Part shown: piece after piece, positions 12,781 through 14,036 of the stretch
Layout: every line of letters begins with the position of its first letter
Numbering within the stretch: position 1 is the stretch's first letter
Assembly: GCA_900752285.1 (NCBI GenBank)
Contig: CAADUW010000031.1
Coordinates: 1 to 14,036, forward strand
DNA length: 14,036 nucleotides
Origin: an uncultured Oscillospiraceae bacterium
GTDB lineage: Bacteria > Bacillota > Clostridia > Oscillospirales > Oscillospiraceae
Direction of reading: 5' to 3'
Notes under the pieces: model-generated
What the model saw: the letters and a program-made list of their open reading frames with translations, nothing else
What the model was told of the DNA's origin: nothing
Databases searched by the model: none
Position numbers and translations under genes: made by a program

Positions 12781-13847
12781 CTATTCGTCTGCCGCGGTTC
12801 TCCATTGGAACCGATGCCTTTGATGCCTTTGGCCCGGAGATCGGCAGCCGGGGCAAGTCCGTTGCCGTGATTCACGGAGAAAAGGCGTGGAAGGCTGCGG
12901 AAGCCTATGTGCTGCCCGCTCTGCAAAAGGCAGGGCTGACGGTGACCGGCTGTATCCTGTACGGCAAGGACGCAACCTGGGAAAACGTTCACGCCATCTG
13001 CGCACGGCCGGAGGTGCAGAACGCCGACTGCCTGTTGGCAGTGGGCGGCGGCAAATGTCTGGACACGGTGAAGCTGGCGGCGGATCAGCTGAACAAGCCT
13101 GTCTTCACGGTGCCTACCATTGCCTCCAACTGCGCGCCTGTGACTCAGATCAGCATTATTTACAATGCGGACGGCTCCTTCCGGGAGATTCCCCGCCTAA
13201 ACCGGGTGCCGGAGCATTGCTTCCTGGACCCCCGGATCATTCTGGCCGCCCCGGTCCGGTACTTCCGGGCGGGAATCGGCGACGCTACCGCCAAGCATGT
13301 GGAGTCGGCATGGTCTGCCAAGGCAGGGGAGCCCCTGTCCTTTGCCTCCGAAACCGGCATTCACGCGGGCTGGATGTGCTTTGATCCGCTCCTCCGTCAG
13401 GGCGAGCAGGCTCTTGCGGATGCGGAGAAGGGCATTGTTTCTCAGGCGGTGGAGGACTGCGTTCTGGGTGTGGTCATCTCACCGGGCATTACCTCCGTCA
13501 CCGTCCACCCGGATTATAACGGCGGCATTGCCCACGCCCTGTTCTATGGCCTGACCCAACGGGAGCACATTGAGAAAAACCATCTCCACGGCGAAGTGGT
13601 GTTCTACGGTGTGCTGGTGAACCTGATGGTGGACAGGGATTCTGAGAATCTTCGCCACGCTTACGCCTTTGGCAAGTCTGTGGGACTGCCCGTGTGCCTC
13701 CGTGATCTGGAACTGACCCGGGAGGATCCGCTGGACGACGTTCTGGAAGCAACCCTTGCCAATCAGGAAATGACCCATACCCCGTACCCCGTGACCAAAG
13801 AAATGCTCCGGAAAGCCATTTTGGAGCTGGAAGATTACAAGGGCTGA
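12774..13847 (+). CDS. Metal-dependent alcohol dehydrogenase, glycerol-dehydrogenase-like
   Basis: This 357-aa group III alcohol dehydrogenase resembles GldA. The NAD-binding GGGKCLDTVK is at 91-100 and the cofactor-pocket segment PTIASNCAPVTQISIIY at 114-130. The metal ligands are D170 (AGIGDATAK), H254 (NGGIAHALFYG) and H272 (HLHGEVVFYG). The start is TTG inside the end of the reductase gene (TTGCTGA overlap), 7 bases after GGGAGG. Known relatives oxidise glycerol or reduce dihydroxyacetone, and others act on sugar phosphates or glycerol 1-phosphate. Compared with GldA, AST-DAP is replaced by ASNCAP near the substrate pocket, so substrate preference may differ. It is the last gene of the operon, 70 bp before the right-hand MITE. 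Confidence 0.92.
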   Translation: MLTIRLPRFSIGTDAFDAFGPEIGSRGKSVAVIHGEKAWKAAEAYVLPALQKAGLTVTGCILYGKDATWENVHAICARPEVQNADCLLAVGGGKCLDTVKLAADQLNKPVFTVPTIASNCAPVTQISIIYNADGSFREIPRLNRVPEHCFLDPRIILAAPVRYFRAGIGDATAKHVESAWSAKAGEPLSFASETGIHAGWMCFDPLLRQGEQALADAEKGIVSQAVEDCVLGVVISPGITSVTVHPDYNGGIAHALFYGLTQREHIEKNHLHGEVVFYGVLVNLMVDRDSENLRHAYAFGKSVGLPVCLRDLELTREDPLDDVLEATLANQEMTHTPYPVTKEMLRKAILELEDYKG

Positions 13848-13872
13848 AAAAATCCCCCTTGTTTGCCATGTA

Positions 13873-13902
13873 CCCCCAATACCGGATACCCGGTATTGGG
13901 GG
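13873..13902. terminator. Strong stem-loop ending the operon
   Basis: CCCCCAATACCGG (13873-13885) and CCGGTATTGGGGG (13890-13902) form a perfect 13-bp stem with a 4-base ATAC loop, 25 bp after the dehydrogenase stop. No T-run follows on either strand, so it is not a textbook intrinsic terminator. It may mark the 3' end by another route, protect the transcript end, or be a mobile-element target. Confidence 0.55.
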
Positions 13903-13916
13903 CATCAAACTGCTAA

Positions 13917-14036
13917 GGCAGCACCGCACAATTGCGCCTGCGAGTCTCCGCCGTCTTTTTGCCCCACTTCTTCAGTTTGAAAAACCAGAAATACATACAG
14001 GATTCCTTCGTTTTCCAAACTTTGAATTGGGGCAAA
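13917..14036. mobile_element. MITE-like foldback element, copy 2 (cut by window edge)
   Basis: The 120 bases visible here align without gaps to the reverse complement of the element at 5138-5298, with 6 mismatches (95% identity). The left terminus GGCAGCACCGCACAATTG is complete and follows CTAA, against CTAT for copy 1 in the same orientation. From the first copy, 41 more bases would be expected, ending near 14077. Its orientation is opposite to copy 1. Confidence 0.85.

Noticed and set aside
13873..13902. Replication terminus, dif site or phage attachment site
   Set aside because: The dyad is simple and symmetrical, does not resemble a dif-like XerCD site, and no integrase or phage gene is nearby.

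Overview
The window looks like chromosomal DNA from a GC-rich anaerobic Bacillota, most likely a gut Clostridia of the Oscillospirales type. This is an inference from protein family resemblance, strong AGGAGG-type ribosome binding sites, frequent TTG/GTG starts and typical -35/-10 promoters; no taxonomic marker gene is present.

Layout. Positions 151-4798 (minus strand) hold a housekeeping block: a GntR/FCD regulator followed by sbcD and sbcC, with sbcD and sbcC translationally coupled. Positions 4909-6398 are a stretch of decaying genes. A BltD/PaiA-type GNAT acetyltransferase is interrupted by a 161-bp foldback MITE-like element with a 4-bp target duplication. Next to it are a frameshifted N-terminal relic of a 3-hydroxyisobutyrate/tartronate-semialdehyde reductase and a truncated HAD phosphatase. 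Positions 6399-6905 are a regulatory intergenic region ending in a near-consensus promoter.

The main accessory system is a plus-strand operon at 6906-13847. In order it encodes a membrane-anchored NERD-like protein that appears to lack the nuclease residues, separate fructose-family PTS EIIA, EIIB and EIIC proteins, a class II ketose-phosphate aldolase, a long-form RpiB/LacAB (DhuI-like) isomerase, a 68-aa two-helix membrane protein, an aldo/keto reductase, and a glycerol-dehydrogenase-like metal-dependent alcohol dehydrogenase. The logical flow is PTS import and phosphorylation, isomerisation, aldol cleavage to a triose phosphate plus a second C3 unit (or other short aldehyde), then redox handling of that product. 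There is no sugar kinase, although fructose PTS operons normally carry 1-phosphofructokinase, so the substrate and route are open questions. Two internal hairpins with U-tracts probably tune the ratio of transporter, aldolase/isomerase and oxidoreductases.

A second copy of the same MITE, in opposite orientation, begins 70 bp after the operon and runs off the right edge. The operon is therefore bracketed by inverted copies of one element. The most noteworthy observations are the base-exact MITE disruption of the acetyltransferase, the kinase-less PTS/aldolase/RpiB operon with its NERD-like leader gene, and a matching acidic C-terminal tail shared by the otherwise unrelated EIIA and EIIC proteins.
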